NCBI GenBank assembly: GCA_002338615.1
Contig: DDIS01000205.1
Span: forward strand, 1 to 59,565
DNA length: 59,565 nucleotides
Direction of reading: 5' to 3'
DNA from: Proteobacteria bacterium UBA1844
Lineage (GTDB): Bacteria; Pseudomonadota; Gammaproteobacteria; Steroidobacterales; Woeseiaceae
Shown here: positions 50,567-58,780 of the stretch, one piece after another
How the letters are laid out: each line of letters opens with the position of its first letter
Numbering within the stretch: the stretch's first letter is position 1
Position numbers and translations under genes: made by a program
Notes under the pieces: generated by a model
Seen by the model: only the letters and a program-made list of their open reading frames with translations
Databases searched by the model: none
What the model was told of the DNA's origin: nothing

Positions 50567-52699
50567 ATGGCAGAACGCTCATTTAAACAGGAAGTCGAGA
50601 AGCTTCGCCTGGGTGACGGCGAGATCTTCGCGGGCGAGGGCATACTGGCAGTGACCAAGGCGCTGCTGGAATGCGGAGTGTCTTATGTCGGTGGCTACCA
50701 GGGATCGCCGATATCGCACCTGATGGACGTCCTTTCCGACGCCGAGGAGATCCTCAGAGAACTCGGCGTACATTTCGAATCCAGCGCCAGCGAAGCGGCC
50801 GCGGCCGCGATGGCTGCGGCTTCGGTCAACTATCCGCTGCGCGGCGCGGTAACCTGGAAGTCGACAGTCGGCACCAACGTCGCCAGTGATGCACTGGCGA
50901 ACCTGGCGTCGGGCGGGGTGAAAGGCGGCGTGGTCGTTATCGTCGGCGAAGACTACGGCGAAGGTTCCAGCATCATGCAGGAACGCACGCACGCGTTTGC
51001 CATGAAAAGTCAGATGTGGCTGATCGATCCGGCGCCCAATACCGAGGATATCGTGCGCGCTGTTGCGAACGCTTTCGAATTGTCCGAAGCCAGCAATACA
51101 CCGGTCTTTTTACAACTCAGGATACGTTCCTGCCACGTACACGGGCGATTTACGGCGAAAGACAACCGGGTGCCGTCGCCCACACTGGCCGATGCGCTTG
51201 CCAACCCGGTACGTGACATTGACAGGATCGTATTGCCACCGGCCTCGTTCCTGCACGAGCAGGAAAAGGTCAACGAACGCTGGCCCGCGGCGGTCAGGTT
51301 CATCCGCGAGCACAAGCTCAATCGCAGGATCGAAGGTCGGCGCTCCGATATCGGCATCATCTGCCAGGGTGGCTTGCTGAATTCATTGCTTCGTACCATG
51401 GAACGCCTTGGCCTTGCTGACAGTTTTGGTAACAGCCAACTCCCGATCTATGTTTTGAATGTTGCCTATCCCCTCGTCGATGATGAAATCCTCGACTTTT
51501 GCCGGGACAAAGCGAGCGTCCTGTTGGTTGAGGAAGGGCAGCCCAACTATATCGAGCAGTCGATAAACACGGTGTTACGCCATGGTGATTGCCAGGCCGC
51601 GATAATTGGTAAAGGCATTTTGCCAGTGGCCGGCGAGTACACGAGTACCGTCCTGCGCGCGGGACTGGTCGCCTACCTGGCGGGGGCCGATCCTGCCTGG
51701 GTGGCGCCCGATGACCCCTTGTTGCAGGTCAAACAGGCAATGGAAGTCATCGCCGATTCCGTACCGGCGCGGCCGCCAGGCCTCTGCACGGGTTGTCCGG
51801 AACGGCCTGTATTCGCTTCCCTGAAACTCATGCAGCAGGAACTGGGCGATTTTCATATCAGCGGCGACATCGGTTGCCACCTGTTCTCGATATTGCCGCC
51901 GTTCAACCTCGGCAATACCACGATGGGTTACGGGCTGGGTGCCGCAGGTGCCTCGGCATTTAATGTGTCCAGCGAGAAACCCGCAATTTCGCTCATGGGC
52001 GACGGCGGTTTCTGGCATAACGGTCTGACCAGCGGTATCGGCAATGCCGTATTCAACAAGAACGATGGCCTGACGATAGTGATCGACAATAACTATGCGG
52101 CGGCAACCGGCGGTCAGGACCTGTTGTCGAGTAAGGGCGAAAACCCGGTGCGAAGCACGCAGCACAAGATTGAGAAAGCCGCGCGTGGCGTCGGTGTGAA
52201 ATGGGCGAAAACGGTCAAGACCTACGATATTGCCGCGATGCGCAGCGCCTTGAAAGAAGCGGTCAATGGTAAAGGCAATGGTCCGAAAGTACTGGTTGCA
52301 CAATCCGAATGCATGCTCAACCGCCAGCGTCGTGAAAAACCTCAATTCGTGAAAGCCGTACACGACGGAAAACGAATGGAGCAGGACCGTTTCGGCGTCG
52401 ATGCAGATACGTGCACGGGCGATCATGCCTGCATACGCCTGAGCGGCTGCCCGTCGCTGACGATCAAGGCGAATCCGGATCCTTTAAAGAAACAACCTGT
52501 ATCGTTCGTCGACAACAGCTGTGTCGGTTGCGGCAATTGTGGCGAAGTCGCGCATGAAGCCGTGCTTTGCCCGTCGTTTTACAAAGGCACGGTGGTGCAC
52601 AATCCTGGCGCGCTCGACCGCGCATTATGGCGTTTGCGCAGCGGGTTCATTGGCTGGCTTCAAGAGCGCGCGGCACGCGGGCGCATGCGGGCAGCCTGA
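50567..52699 (+). CDS. iorA: Indolepyruvate:ferredoxin oxidoreductase alpha-type subunit (IorA-like)
   Basis: 710 residues from the ATG at 50567, with GAGGT about 9 bp upstream; an ATG at 50552 would add five residues. The N-terminal pyrimidine domain begins with GEGILAVTKALLECGV, the central part has CTGCPERPVF, and the ThDP pyrophosphate motif is GDGGFWHNGL with IDNNYAAATGG. The C-terminal ferredoxin domain has CTGDHACIRLSGC and CVGCGNCGEVAHEAVLC; the first cluster spacing (C-x5-C-x5-C) is not the usual C-x2-C-x2-C. The enzyme oxidatively decarboxylates an aryl-pyruvate to an aryl-acetyl-CoA. Its partner gene starts 1 bp after its stop. The substrate is inferred. Confidence 0.88.
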   Translation: MAERSFKQEVEKLRLGDGEIFAGEGILAVTKALLECGVSYVGGYQGSPISHLMDVLSDAEEILRELGVHFESSASEAAAAAMAAASVNYPLRGAVTWKSTVGTNVASDALANLASGGVKGGVVVIVGEDYGEGSSIMQERTHAFAMKSQMWLIDPAPNTEDIVRAVANAFELSEASNTPVFLQLRIRSCHVHGRFTAKDNRVPSPTLADALANPVRDIDRIVLPPASFLHEQEKVNERWPAAVRFIREHKLNRRIEGRRSDIGIICQGGLLNSLLRTMERLGLADSFGNSQLPIYVLNVAYPLVDDEILDFCRDKASVLLVEEGQPNYIEQSINTVLRHGDCQAAIIGKGILPVAGEYTSTVLRAGLVAYLAGADPAWVAPDDPLLQVKQAMEVIADSVPARPPGLCTGCPERPVFASLKLMQQELGDFHISGDIGCHLFSILPPFNLGNTTMGYGLGAAGASAFNVSSEKPAISLMGDGGFWHNGLTSGIGNAVFNKNDGLTIVIDNNYAAATGGQDLLSSKGENPVRSTQHKIEKAARGVGVKWAKTVKTYDIAAMRSALKEAVNGKGNGPKVLVAQSECMLNRQRREKPQFVKAVHDGKRMEQDRFGVDADTCTGDHACIRLSGCPSLTIKANPDPLKKQPVSFVDNSCVGCGNCGEVAHEAVLCPSFYKGTVVHNPGALDRALWRLRSGFIGWLQERAARGRMRAA

Positions 52700-52700
52700 T

Positions 52701-54215
52701 ATGTGGGACCGGCCGCTTTCGGTCGCAATGCTTGCCCTGGGCGGGCAGGGTGGTGGCGTATTGACGAAATGGCTGGTTGATATTGCCGAGCACCAGGGAT
52801 TTCTCGCGCAGTCAACCTATGTTGCCGGTGTGGCCCAACGGACCGGTGCCACGGTTTATTGCGTCGAAATGTTTCCGCAAGCGGAGGCCGAAAAGCATGG
52901 CAACCCGGTATTCACGCCTTACCCGGTGCCGGGCGACATTGATCTCGTGATTACCGGCGAGTTTGCAGAAACCGGCCGGGCAATATTGAAAGGTTTTGTG
53001 ACACCGAATGCAACGACACTCATTGCAAGCAGCCATCGCGTGTATTCGATCGATGAAAAAAGCGCGCTCGGTGATGGCAGGCTCGACCAGTCGACGGTTC
53101 TACGGGTGGCGCGTGAGGTATCGAAGGAACTGATTTGCTTCGACATGGAGCAGGCCGCCGAGGATGCCGGGAGCATAATCAGCGCCGTGATGCTGGGTGC
53201 GATCGCCGCCAGTCGTGCGTTGCCGTTCGAACGCTCTGATTTCGAGGATGCCATTCGCCGCGGCGCAAAGGCCGTGTCGCGCAACCTGGCGGGATTCGAC
53301 GCCGGTTACAGGCTGGCAACAGCCGCCCCTGCAGTCTCCGGTGGCGCTCAGGCGGCCGAGATGCCGCACGCCGAAGGCGCCGTCGGTGAAGCCTTGCTAA
53401 GGCGGACGGCGAAGCTGCCACAACCTGCGAGAATCAGTGCCGGGCACGGCGCGTTGCGTGCGCTCGACTACCAGGACGAGGCCTATGCGTACCTGTACCT
53501 CGATCGCGTTGAGCTATGTGCGGCAGCGGACAATGCGACGCAAAACCATGAACTCACTGAAGTGTTTGCGCGTAACCTTGCATTGCAAATGTGTTACGAA
53601 GATACGCTTCGTGTGGCGGATTTGAAGACCCGTGCCAGCCGCTTTGCGCGCGTGCGCGAACATCTCGGCGTCGCCGACGACCAGCCCGCTTATATCGTCG
53701 AATATTTTCATCCGCGCTATGAAGAAGTATGTGACACGATGCCCGCGGCGATCGGCAGGAAGATGGCCGAGTCGGCAAGGCTTCGGCGCTGGCTGGCGCC
53801 ACTGTTCCGGAAAGGCCGCAATGTAACGACGAACAAAATCGGCGGCTACCTGCTGCTTTCAGTACTGTCAGGTTTCCGACGCTGGCGCCGGTCAACCTAT
53901 CGTTTCGCCCTGCAGCAGGAATTCATCACGTCCTGGATCGAGCAAGTAATCGCGGCAGCGCGGGATGACTACCGGTTTGCAGTAGCGCTGTGCGACTGCA
54001 TGGATATCGTCAGGGGTTATGGCGATACCTACGAACGGGGCCGGACCCGCTTCGAGACGGCGACCAGGCTGGCCCGGGCTTCGGAGGTCGGCAACCGGGC
54101 GGATATACTGCGCCGCCTGCACAAGGCGGCGCTGGCCGATGAGGATGGCAATCGTTTCCACGAATTGCAGTCCGAACTGGAGGCAGAAATCGAGGCGGAA
54201 TCGGTGGCGGTATGA
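52701..54215 (+). CDS. iorB: Indolepyruvate:ferredoxin oxidoreductase beta-type subunit (IorB-like) with C-terminal extension
   Basis: 504 residues from the ATG at 52701, 1 bp after the iorA stop. The first 190 residues form the gamma-type oxidoreductase domain (VAMLALGGQGGGVLTKWL, then STYVAGVAQRTGATVY). The remaining 300 residues form a basic helical domain (RKGRNVTTNKIGGYLLL, FALQQEFITSWIEQV) of the kind fused to some aerobic indolepyruvate oxidoreductases; its role is unknown. Simple archaeal IorB is only about 200-220 residues. It overlaps the SDR gene by 4 bp. Together with IorA it would make aryl-acetyl-CoA in the cytoplasm. Confidence 0.85.
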   Translation: MWDRPLSVAMLALGGQGGGVLTKWLVDIAEHQGFLAQSTYVAGVAQRTGATVYCVEMFPQAEAEKHGNPVFTPYPVPGDIDLVITGEFAETGRAILKGFVTPNATTLIASSHRVYSIDEKSALGDGRLDQSTVLRVAREVSKELICFDMEQAAEDAGSIISAVMLGAIAASRALPFERSDFEDAIRRGAKAVSRNLAGFDAGYRLATAAPAVSGGAQAAEMPHAEGAVGEALLRRTAKLPQPARISAGHGALRALDYQDEAYAYLYLDRVELCAAADNATQNHELTEVFARNLALQMCYEDTLRVADLKTRASRFARVREHLGVADDQPAYIVEYFHPRYEEVCDTMPAAIGRKMAESARLRRWLAPLFRKGRNVTTNKIGGYLLLSVLSGFRRWRRSTYRFALQQEFITSWIEQVIAAARDDYRFAVALCDCMDIVRGYGDTYERGRTRFETATRLARASEVGNRADILRRLHKAALADEDGNRFHELQSELEAEIEAESVAV

Positions 54216-54991
54216 AGCAAGACAAATCGCATGGCCGCATGGCCGACCAGAATGTTGTTGTAACCGGCGGCGGCAGCGGGATCGGCGCGGCCATCACGAC
54301 CTCGTTCCGGCAACAGGGTGCGCGCGTTACGATTATCGGGCGTAACAAAGCGCGGCTTGCTGAATTTGCCGCTGCGGAAAAAACGGACTACGAAGTAGCC
54401 GACGTTACGGCTGAAGAGAGCGTCGATCGCGCATTCAGAAACATAGCGGCGCGGCAAGGTCCCGTAACGATACTCATCAATAATGCCGGTGCGGCGGAGG
54501 CAGCACCGTTTCATAAAACCGACGCGGCACTGTGGCACAAGATGATCGCGGTGAACCTCAATGGTGTATTTCACTGCAGCCGCGCGGTTATTCCGGGTAT
54601 GTTGAAGAACAAGCGCGGCCGTATCGTTAATGTCGCGAGTACAGCAGCGCTGAAAGGCTATGCCTATGTCAGCGCTTATTGCGCCGCGAAGCACGGTGTT
54701 GTCGGTCTGACACGGGCAATGGCGCTCGAATATGCCACGAGGGGTATTACCGTGAATGCGGTTTGTCCGGGCTACACGGATACGGACATTGTTGCCAATA
54801 CTATTGAAAACATCGTTGCCGCTACCGGGCGCAGCGCCGCCGAAGCGTTGGCTGAACTCGTTGGGACGAATCCGCAGGGGCGACTTATCGCACCTGCGGA
54901 AGTCGCCGACACCGTGCTGTGGCTTGCCGGGGACGAGTCCCGGGCGATTACCGGCCAGGCGATTGCCGTGGCCGGCGGTGAGATTATGTGA
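54212..54991 (+). CDS. Short-chain dehydrogenase/reductase, 3-hydroxyacyl-CoA dehydrogenase-like
   Basis: 259 residues. Motifs: VTGGGSGIGAAITTSF, IIGRNKARL, INNAGAAEAAPF, VASTAALKG and YCAAKHGVVGLTRAMA (catalytic Tyr and Lys). The C-terminal RAITGQAIAVAGG is SDR-typical. The ATG overlaps the iorB stop (ATGA); a Met nine codons in could also start it. Position before an enoyl-CoA hydratase and an acyl-CoA dehydrogenase suggests it oxidises a 3-hydroxyacyl-CoA. In the Azoarcus 2-aminobenzoyl-CoA clusters a similar SDR sits with the same neighbours. Substrate is inferred. Confidence 0.86.
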   Translation: MKQDKSHGRMADQNVVVTGGGSGIGAAITTSFRQQGARVTIIGRNKARLAEFAAAEKTDYEVADVTAEESVDRAFRNIAARQGPVTILINNAGAAEAAPFHKTDAALWHKMIAVNLNGVFHCSRAVIPGMLKNKRGRIVNVASTAALKGYAYVSAYCAAKHGVVGLTRAMALEYATRGITVNAVCPGYTDTDIVANTIENIVAATGRSAAEALAELVGTNPQGRLIAPAEVADTVLWLAGDESRAITGQAIAVAGGEIM

Positions 54992-55014
54992 ACGACACGC
55001 GTTGAGACTTGAAA

Positions 55015-55818
55015 ATGAAAAATAAAGCCACTCATGTGCTGATAGATACGTCCGCGACGGGTGTCGCGGTGATAACGCTCAATCGACCGGAGCGCAAGAA
55101 TCCGCTCACGTTCGAAATGTACGCCGAGCTGCGGGACACATTTCGCGCCTTCACAGACGACGACACGCTCAAAGCGGTCGTGATAACCGGCGCGGGCGGC
55201 AATTTCTGTTCGGGCGGTGACGTGCATGAAATCATCGGTCCGCTGACCGACATGAACATGAAAGACCTGCTGCGTTTTACGCGTATGACCGGCGATCTCG
55301 TCAAAGCGATTCGCGCCTGCCCGCAACCTGTGCTTAGCGCAATCGACGGCGTTTGTGCCGGCGCAGGCGCCGCGATCGCGATGGCCAGCGACCTGCGCTA
55401 TGCAAGTCCGGCCGCGAAGACAGCGTTTCTATTCACCCGCGTCGGGCTGGCCGGCGCGGACATGGGTGCCTGCGCATTTTTGCCGCGCCTCATTGGCCAG
55501 GGCAGGGCATCGGAGTTGCTGTTTACAGGCCGTTCAATGTCAGCGGACGAAGGACTGGCGTGGGGTTTTTACAATGCACTGATCGAACCCGAAACGCTGC
55601 TGGCCGACACGGTCGTGCATGCCGAGCGCCTTGCGGCCGGCCCGAATTTCGCGCACGGCTTTACGAAAAACCAGTTGAACATGGAGTGGGACATGTCACT
55701 GGACACCGCGATAGAGGCCGAAGCGCAAGCGCAAGCGATTTGTATGCAGACCGGGGACTTCAAGCGTGCATTTGACGCTTTTGTTGCCAAACAGCGTCCG
55801 GAGTTCGAAGGTGACTGA
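55015..55818 (+). CDS. Enoyl-CoA hydratase/isomerase (crotonase) family protein
   Basis: 267 residues from the ATG at 55015 (a TTG at 55009 gives two extra residues). Crotonase features: [15 protein letters not shown], the oxyanion-hole segment [15 protein letters not shown] near 63-77, and [18 protein letters not shown] near 107-124. The usual catalytic Glu segment reads [18 protein letters not shown], with Asp and Ala where hydratases have Glu, so it may not be a simple hydratase; ring hydrolysis or isomerisation on a CoA thioester is possible. It overlaps the acyl-CoA dehydrogenase gene by 8 bp. Confidence 0.86.
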   Translation: MKNKATHVLIDTSATGVAVITLNRPERKNPLTFEMYAELRDTFRAFTDDDTLKAVVITGAGGNFCSGGDVHEIIGPLTDMNMKDLLRFTRMTGDLVKAIRACPQPVLSAIDGVCAGAGAAIAMASDLRYASPAAKTAFLFTRVGLAGADMGACAFLPRLIGQGRASELLFTGRSMSADEGLAWGFYNALIEPETLLADTVVHAERLAAGPNFAHGFTKNQLNMEWDMSLDTAIEAEAQAQAICMQTGDFKRAFDAFVAKQRPEFEGD

Positions 55819-56974
55819 CGCGACTTTTCTGGACTGGCCGTTTTTCGATGAAAGCCACCGTGAGTTGCAGCGTGAGCTTGCAGGTTGGTGCGCCGGCTAC
55901 ACCTTTTCTCACGACGGGGATGTCGATGATCTCTGCCGCATGCTGGTCCGTGATCTCGGTGCCGCTGGCTGGCTGCGTGCCTGCGTCCCCGCTGCGGCTG
56001 GCGGATGTTCGGAAAAGCTGGACGTACGCAGTCTTGCGCTCTGTCGCGAAACGCTCGCCTATCATGCGGGTCTTGCCGACTTTTCCTTCGCCATGCAGGG
56101 CCTTGGCAGTGGCCCGATTTCCCTGTTCGGAACTGAGGACCAACAACGGGAGTACTTGCCGCCCGTGGCGGCGGGAAGCCGTATTGCCGCGTTTGCCTTG
56201 TCGGAGGCCGAAGCAGGCTCGGACGTCGCGGCGATAGCGACCACGGCGCAAGCCGACGGCAGTGAATTCGTATTGAATGGCGAGAAGACCTGGATTTCCA
56301 ATGGCGGCATCGCCGATTTCTATTGTGTCTTCGCACGCACGGGCGAGGCGCCCGGCGCGCGCGGACTCAGCGCCTTTATTGTCGATGCGGACACCCCCGG
56401 CTTCTCGGTCACAGAGCGCATACATACGATCGCGCCGCATCCACTCGGCCGACTGCGCTTCGCGAACTGCCGTGTGCCAGCGAGTAAAAGGATTGGCGCT
56501 GGCGGTGACGGCTTCAAAGTAGCGATGGCGACGCTGGACGTGTTTCGTACCACGGTTGGCGCCGCGGCACTCGGATTCGCACGCCGTGCGCTCGACGAGG
56601 CCGTACGGCACAGCAGCGAGCGACAGCTGTTTGGTGCGCCACTGAGTGCTTTGCAAATGACCGAGGCCAGCATCGCCGAGATGGCGCTCGACGTCGATGC
56701 GAGTGCACTGCTGGTGTATCGGTCGGCATGGGCGAAAGACTGCTACCAGTCGCGCGTTACACGCGAGGCTGCAATGGCGAAACTGTACGCGACCGAAGCG
56801 GCGCAGCGCGTGATTGACAGGGCAGTACAGCTTTTCGGCGGCAACGGAGTAGTCAGTGGCCATATTGCAGAGACCCTGTACCGTGAAATTCGGGCGCTCA
56901 GAATTTACGAAGGCGCAAGCGAAGTGCAAAAAGTCATTATCGCCCGTCAAACCTACAGTGGGAGATCACAATGA
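55811..56974 (+). CDS. Acyl-CoA dehydrogenase
   Basis: 387 residues from a GTG at 55811; the longer frame upstream lies inside the previous gene. Family motifs: [29 protein letters not shown], and the C-terminal catalytic Glu in [17 protein letters not shown]. It uses FAD to form a 2,3-double bond in a short or aryl acyl-CoA and passes electrons to an electron-transfer flavoprotein. Translation is coupled on both sides (8-bp overlap before, ATGA overlap after). Substrate is open. Confidence 0.9.
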   Translation: MTDATFLDWPFFDESHRELQRELAGWCAGYTFSHDGDVDDLCRMLVRDLGAAGWLRACVPAAAGGCSEKLDVRSLALCRETLAYHAGLADFSFAMQGLGSGPISLFGTEDQQREYLPPVAAGSRIAAFALSEAEAGSDVAAIATTAQADGSEFVLNGEKTWISNGGIADFYCVFARTGEAPGARGLSAFIVDADTPGFSVTERIHTIAPHPLGRLRFANCRVPASKRIGAGGDGFKVAMATLDVFRTTVGAAALGFARRALDEAVRHSSERQLFGAPLSALQMTEASIAEMALDVDASALLVYRSAWAKDCYQSRVTREAAMAKLYATEAAQRVIDRAVQLFGGNGVVSGHIAETLYREIRALRIYEGASEVQKVIIARQTYSGRSQ

Positions 56975-57366
56975 AGGCACTGAATCCTGCAGCCTGGCCA
57001 AGGCCCAAAGGATATTCGAACGGCATTGAAGCCCAGGGTCGAATGGTGTTTGTTGCCGGCATGATCGGCTGGGACGTCGAAGGGCGGTTCGAGACCGGGC
57101 TCGTGGCACAATTCAGAAAGACGCTGGAAAACACGCTCGCCGTGCTTGCCGAGGCCGGAGCAGGCCCCGCGAATATCGTACGCATGACCTGGTTCATCAA
57201 GGATTTACAGGACTACCGGGAAAACCTGGGGGCAATAGGCGCTGCGTACCGGGAAGTCCTGGGCAAAAGTTTTCCTGCCATGGCCGTAGTCGGTATCAAC
57301 GACCTGGTCGAAACCGAGGCGCTGATCGAGATTGAAACGACAGCCGTAGTTGAAGCTTCTGAATAG
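56971..57366 (+). CDS. RidA/YjgF-family protein without the canonical arginine
   Basis: 131 residues. The fold is recognised from [20 protein letters not shown] and the C-terminal [12 protein letters not shown]. The imine/enamine-deaminase Arg (R105 in E. coli RidA, within PARS) is replaced: the corresponding stretch here reads FPAMAVVGI. So 2-aminoacrylate deaminase activity is doubtful. RidA-like genes are known in 2-aminobenzoyl-CoA clusters, where they may hydrolyse an enamine intermediate. The ATG overlaps the acyl-CoA dehydrogenase stop. It ends 15 bp before the convergent marR. Confidence 0.85.
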   Translation: MKALNPAAWPRPKGYSNGIEAQGRMVFVAGMIGWDVEGRFETGLVAQFRKTLENTLAVLAEAGAGPANIVRMTWFIKDLQDYRENLGAIGAAYREVLGKSFPAMAVVGINDLVETEALIEIETTAVVEASE

Positions 57367-57381
57367 ATCTCGCGTTTTTGG

Positions 57382-57858
57382 CTACGCCAATTTGCGGCCT
57401 GCTGCCGCAAGCGACAAGCGCGCCTTGCGCAACAGGGATTGCATTTGACGCATATCATCGCGACTCAGGCCCCGCAACATTTCCGTGACCCATTCCTCGT
57501 GTTGCTGGGCCATGCGGTTGAACTCTTTCGAGCCTTGCCTGGTCAGTGCAATATGTTGTATGCGCCGGTCATGCTCGGGCCGCCGGCGTTCAACCAGGTC
57601 CATCTTGACCAGCCTGTCGATGACGCCTGTGATGTTGCCGTTGGAGACCATGAGTTCGTTCGAGAGCTCGGACATGGTCAGCGGACTGTCGGCATGCTCA
57701 AGTTCCGAGAGAACATCAAATTGTGGCAGCGTGACCTGGAAATTCTCGCGAAAAAGAGAGCGAAGTCGCTGCTCGATCCGGGTTTCACAGGCCAGTATCC
57801 CAAGCCAGGTTCGTAACGAGTCTTTTTTGCGGGAATCAGCAGCCGTTTTCGTCGCCAT
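57382..57858 (-). CDS. MarR-family transcriptional regulator
   Basis: 158 residues from the ATG at 57858; in-frame ATGs further upstream (57891, 57912) cannot be excluded. Winged helix: VTLPQFDVLSELEHADSPLT, LSNELMVSNGNITGVIDRL and the wing RRRPEHDRRIQHIAL. It is a paralog of the other MarR (49963-50460), with the same GNITGV segment. It is convergent with the CoA operon and divergent from the thioesterase-OYE operon, whose 140-bp upstream gap holds a TATATAAA palindrome. It may govern that operon with an aryl-CoA as ligand, as for several aromatic MarR regulators; that is inference. Confidence 0.88.
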   Translation of the reverse strand: MATKTAADSRKKDSLRTWLGILACETRIEQRLRSLFRENFQVTLPQFDVLSELEHADSPLTMSELSNELMVSNGNITGVIDRLVKMDLVERRRPEHDRRIQHIALTRQGSKEFNRMAQQHEEWVTEMLRGLSRDDMRQMQSLLRKARLSLAAAGRKLA

Positions 57859-57939
57859 AGGGTATCTTCGCTGTACGCGGATCGGGAGCATAGCACCTGC
57901 TGTCGTATTCATACAGATTAAAAGAACGCAACATAGATA

Positions 57940-57953
57940 TTTTGTATATAAAG
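57940..57953. promoter_or_regulatory. MarR-type operator candidate between marR and thioesterase genes
   Basis: TTTTGTATATAAAG matches the 14-bp motif at 11 positions and keeps the TTTrTATAyAAA dyad. It is 50 bp before the thioesterase start and 82 bp before the marR start. Confidence 0.45.
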
Positions 57954-58002
57954 TAAATTTATCCTATACTGATCATGTACTTTGAGCTACCGGGAGGCCA
58001 GG

Positions 58003-58779
58003 ATGCAAGCAGACTCGAAAGCCGAGGCGCCATGCTCCCGGCGTGGTGCCAACGCGGCGGTATCCCAGCGAGTCCGGTTCTCGCACGTCGATGCGGCCGG
58101 CATCGTTTTTTACCCGCGTTACGTAGAGATGATCGTCAATGCCTATCCGGAAATAGGCCAGGGACTTTCGGGCCGACGCTTGCAATTCGAGTTTCGGAAC
58201 CCCGCGAAACTTGGTGAATCCCTGAGCTTGCAGCCAGCGCAGAATGACGATGAGTTCGCCATACGCGCAAGTGCCCGTGACGAAACTATTTTCGAGTTCC
58301 AGTTTGGGTACGCTGAGCACGACCAACCGGCAGCCATGCAAGCTGCCGATGTGGCCGGGTCATACTCGGTTCACGGCACGGTAGGGTCCTGGATGGCCGG
58401 TCCGGGTGGACAAATGCATTTGTCCCGATACTACGAATTACTCAGCGATACCGTGGAGGACTGGTTTACCGATGAGCTTGAATGTTCCTTCGCCGACCTA
58501 CGGGCACAGCAGGGTGTGGGCGTGCCTACCGTCAAGCTGGACAGCGTGATTTTCGGCCTGCCTGGTGACGGCTCGAGTTTCAAGATGAACCTGGGGCTCA
58601 TGCGCATCGGGAATCGGTCGATCACGCTCGAACACCGGCTCATATCAGGTGCGGAGTTACTGATCAGGACACAACAGGTATTGGTCCTGGTTGCACACCA
58701 CGAGGCGGCAATCAGTAGTATTCCGATACCAGTCGAGCTAAAGGAAAAGCTGCGCGTCTTCTACGGGGCGGTTCTCTAA
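58003..58779 (+). CDS. Double-hotdog acyl-CoA thioesterase (4-hydroxybenzoyl-CoA thioesterase-like)
   Basis: 258 residues from the ATG at 58003, with GGGAGG about 6 bp upstream. The N-terminal half has the hotdog active-site stretch RVRFSHVDAAGIVFYPRY (D30 is the likely catalytic Asp). The C-terminal half (from about residue 140, SRYYELLSDTVEDW, then VGVPTVKLDSVIF) looks like a second hotdog domain with the central helix but without that Asp. Single-domain relatives are about 140 residues, so this is a fusion or internal duplication. It would hydrolyse an aryl-CoA. The OYE-family gene starts 1 bp later. Confidence 0.8.
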   Translation: MQADSKAEAPCSRRGANAAVSQRVRFSHVDAAGIVFYPRYVEMIVNAYPEIGQGLSGRRLQFEFRNPAKLGESLSLQPAQNDDEFAIRASARDETIFEFQFGYAEHDQPAAMQAADVAGSYSVHGTVGSWMAGPGGQMHLSRYYELLSDTVEDWFTDELECSFADLRAQQGVGVPTVKLDSVIFGLPGDGSSFKMNLGLMRIGNRSITLEHRLISGAELLIRTQQVLVLVAHHEAAISSIPIPVELKEKLRVFYGAVL

Positions 58780-58780
58780 C

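Noticed and set aside
55760..56950. 396-codon minus-strand open frame across the acyl-CoA dehydrogenase gene
   Set aside because: The plus strand has all acyl-CoA dehydrogenase motifs and coupled neighbours; the minus frame is a shadow.
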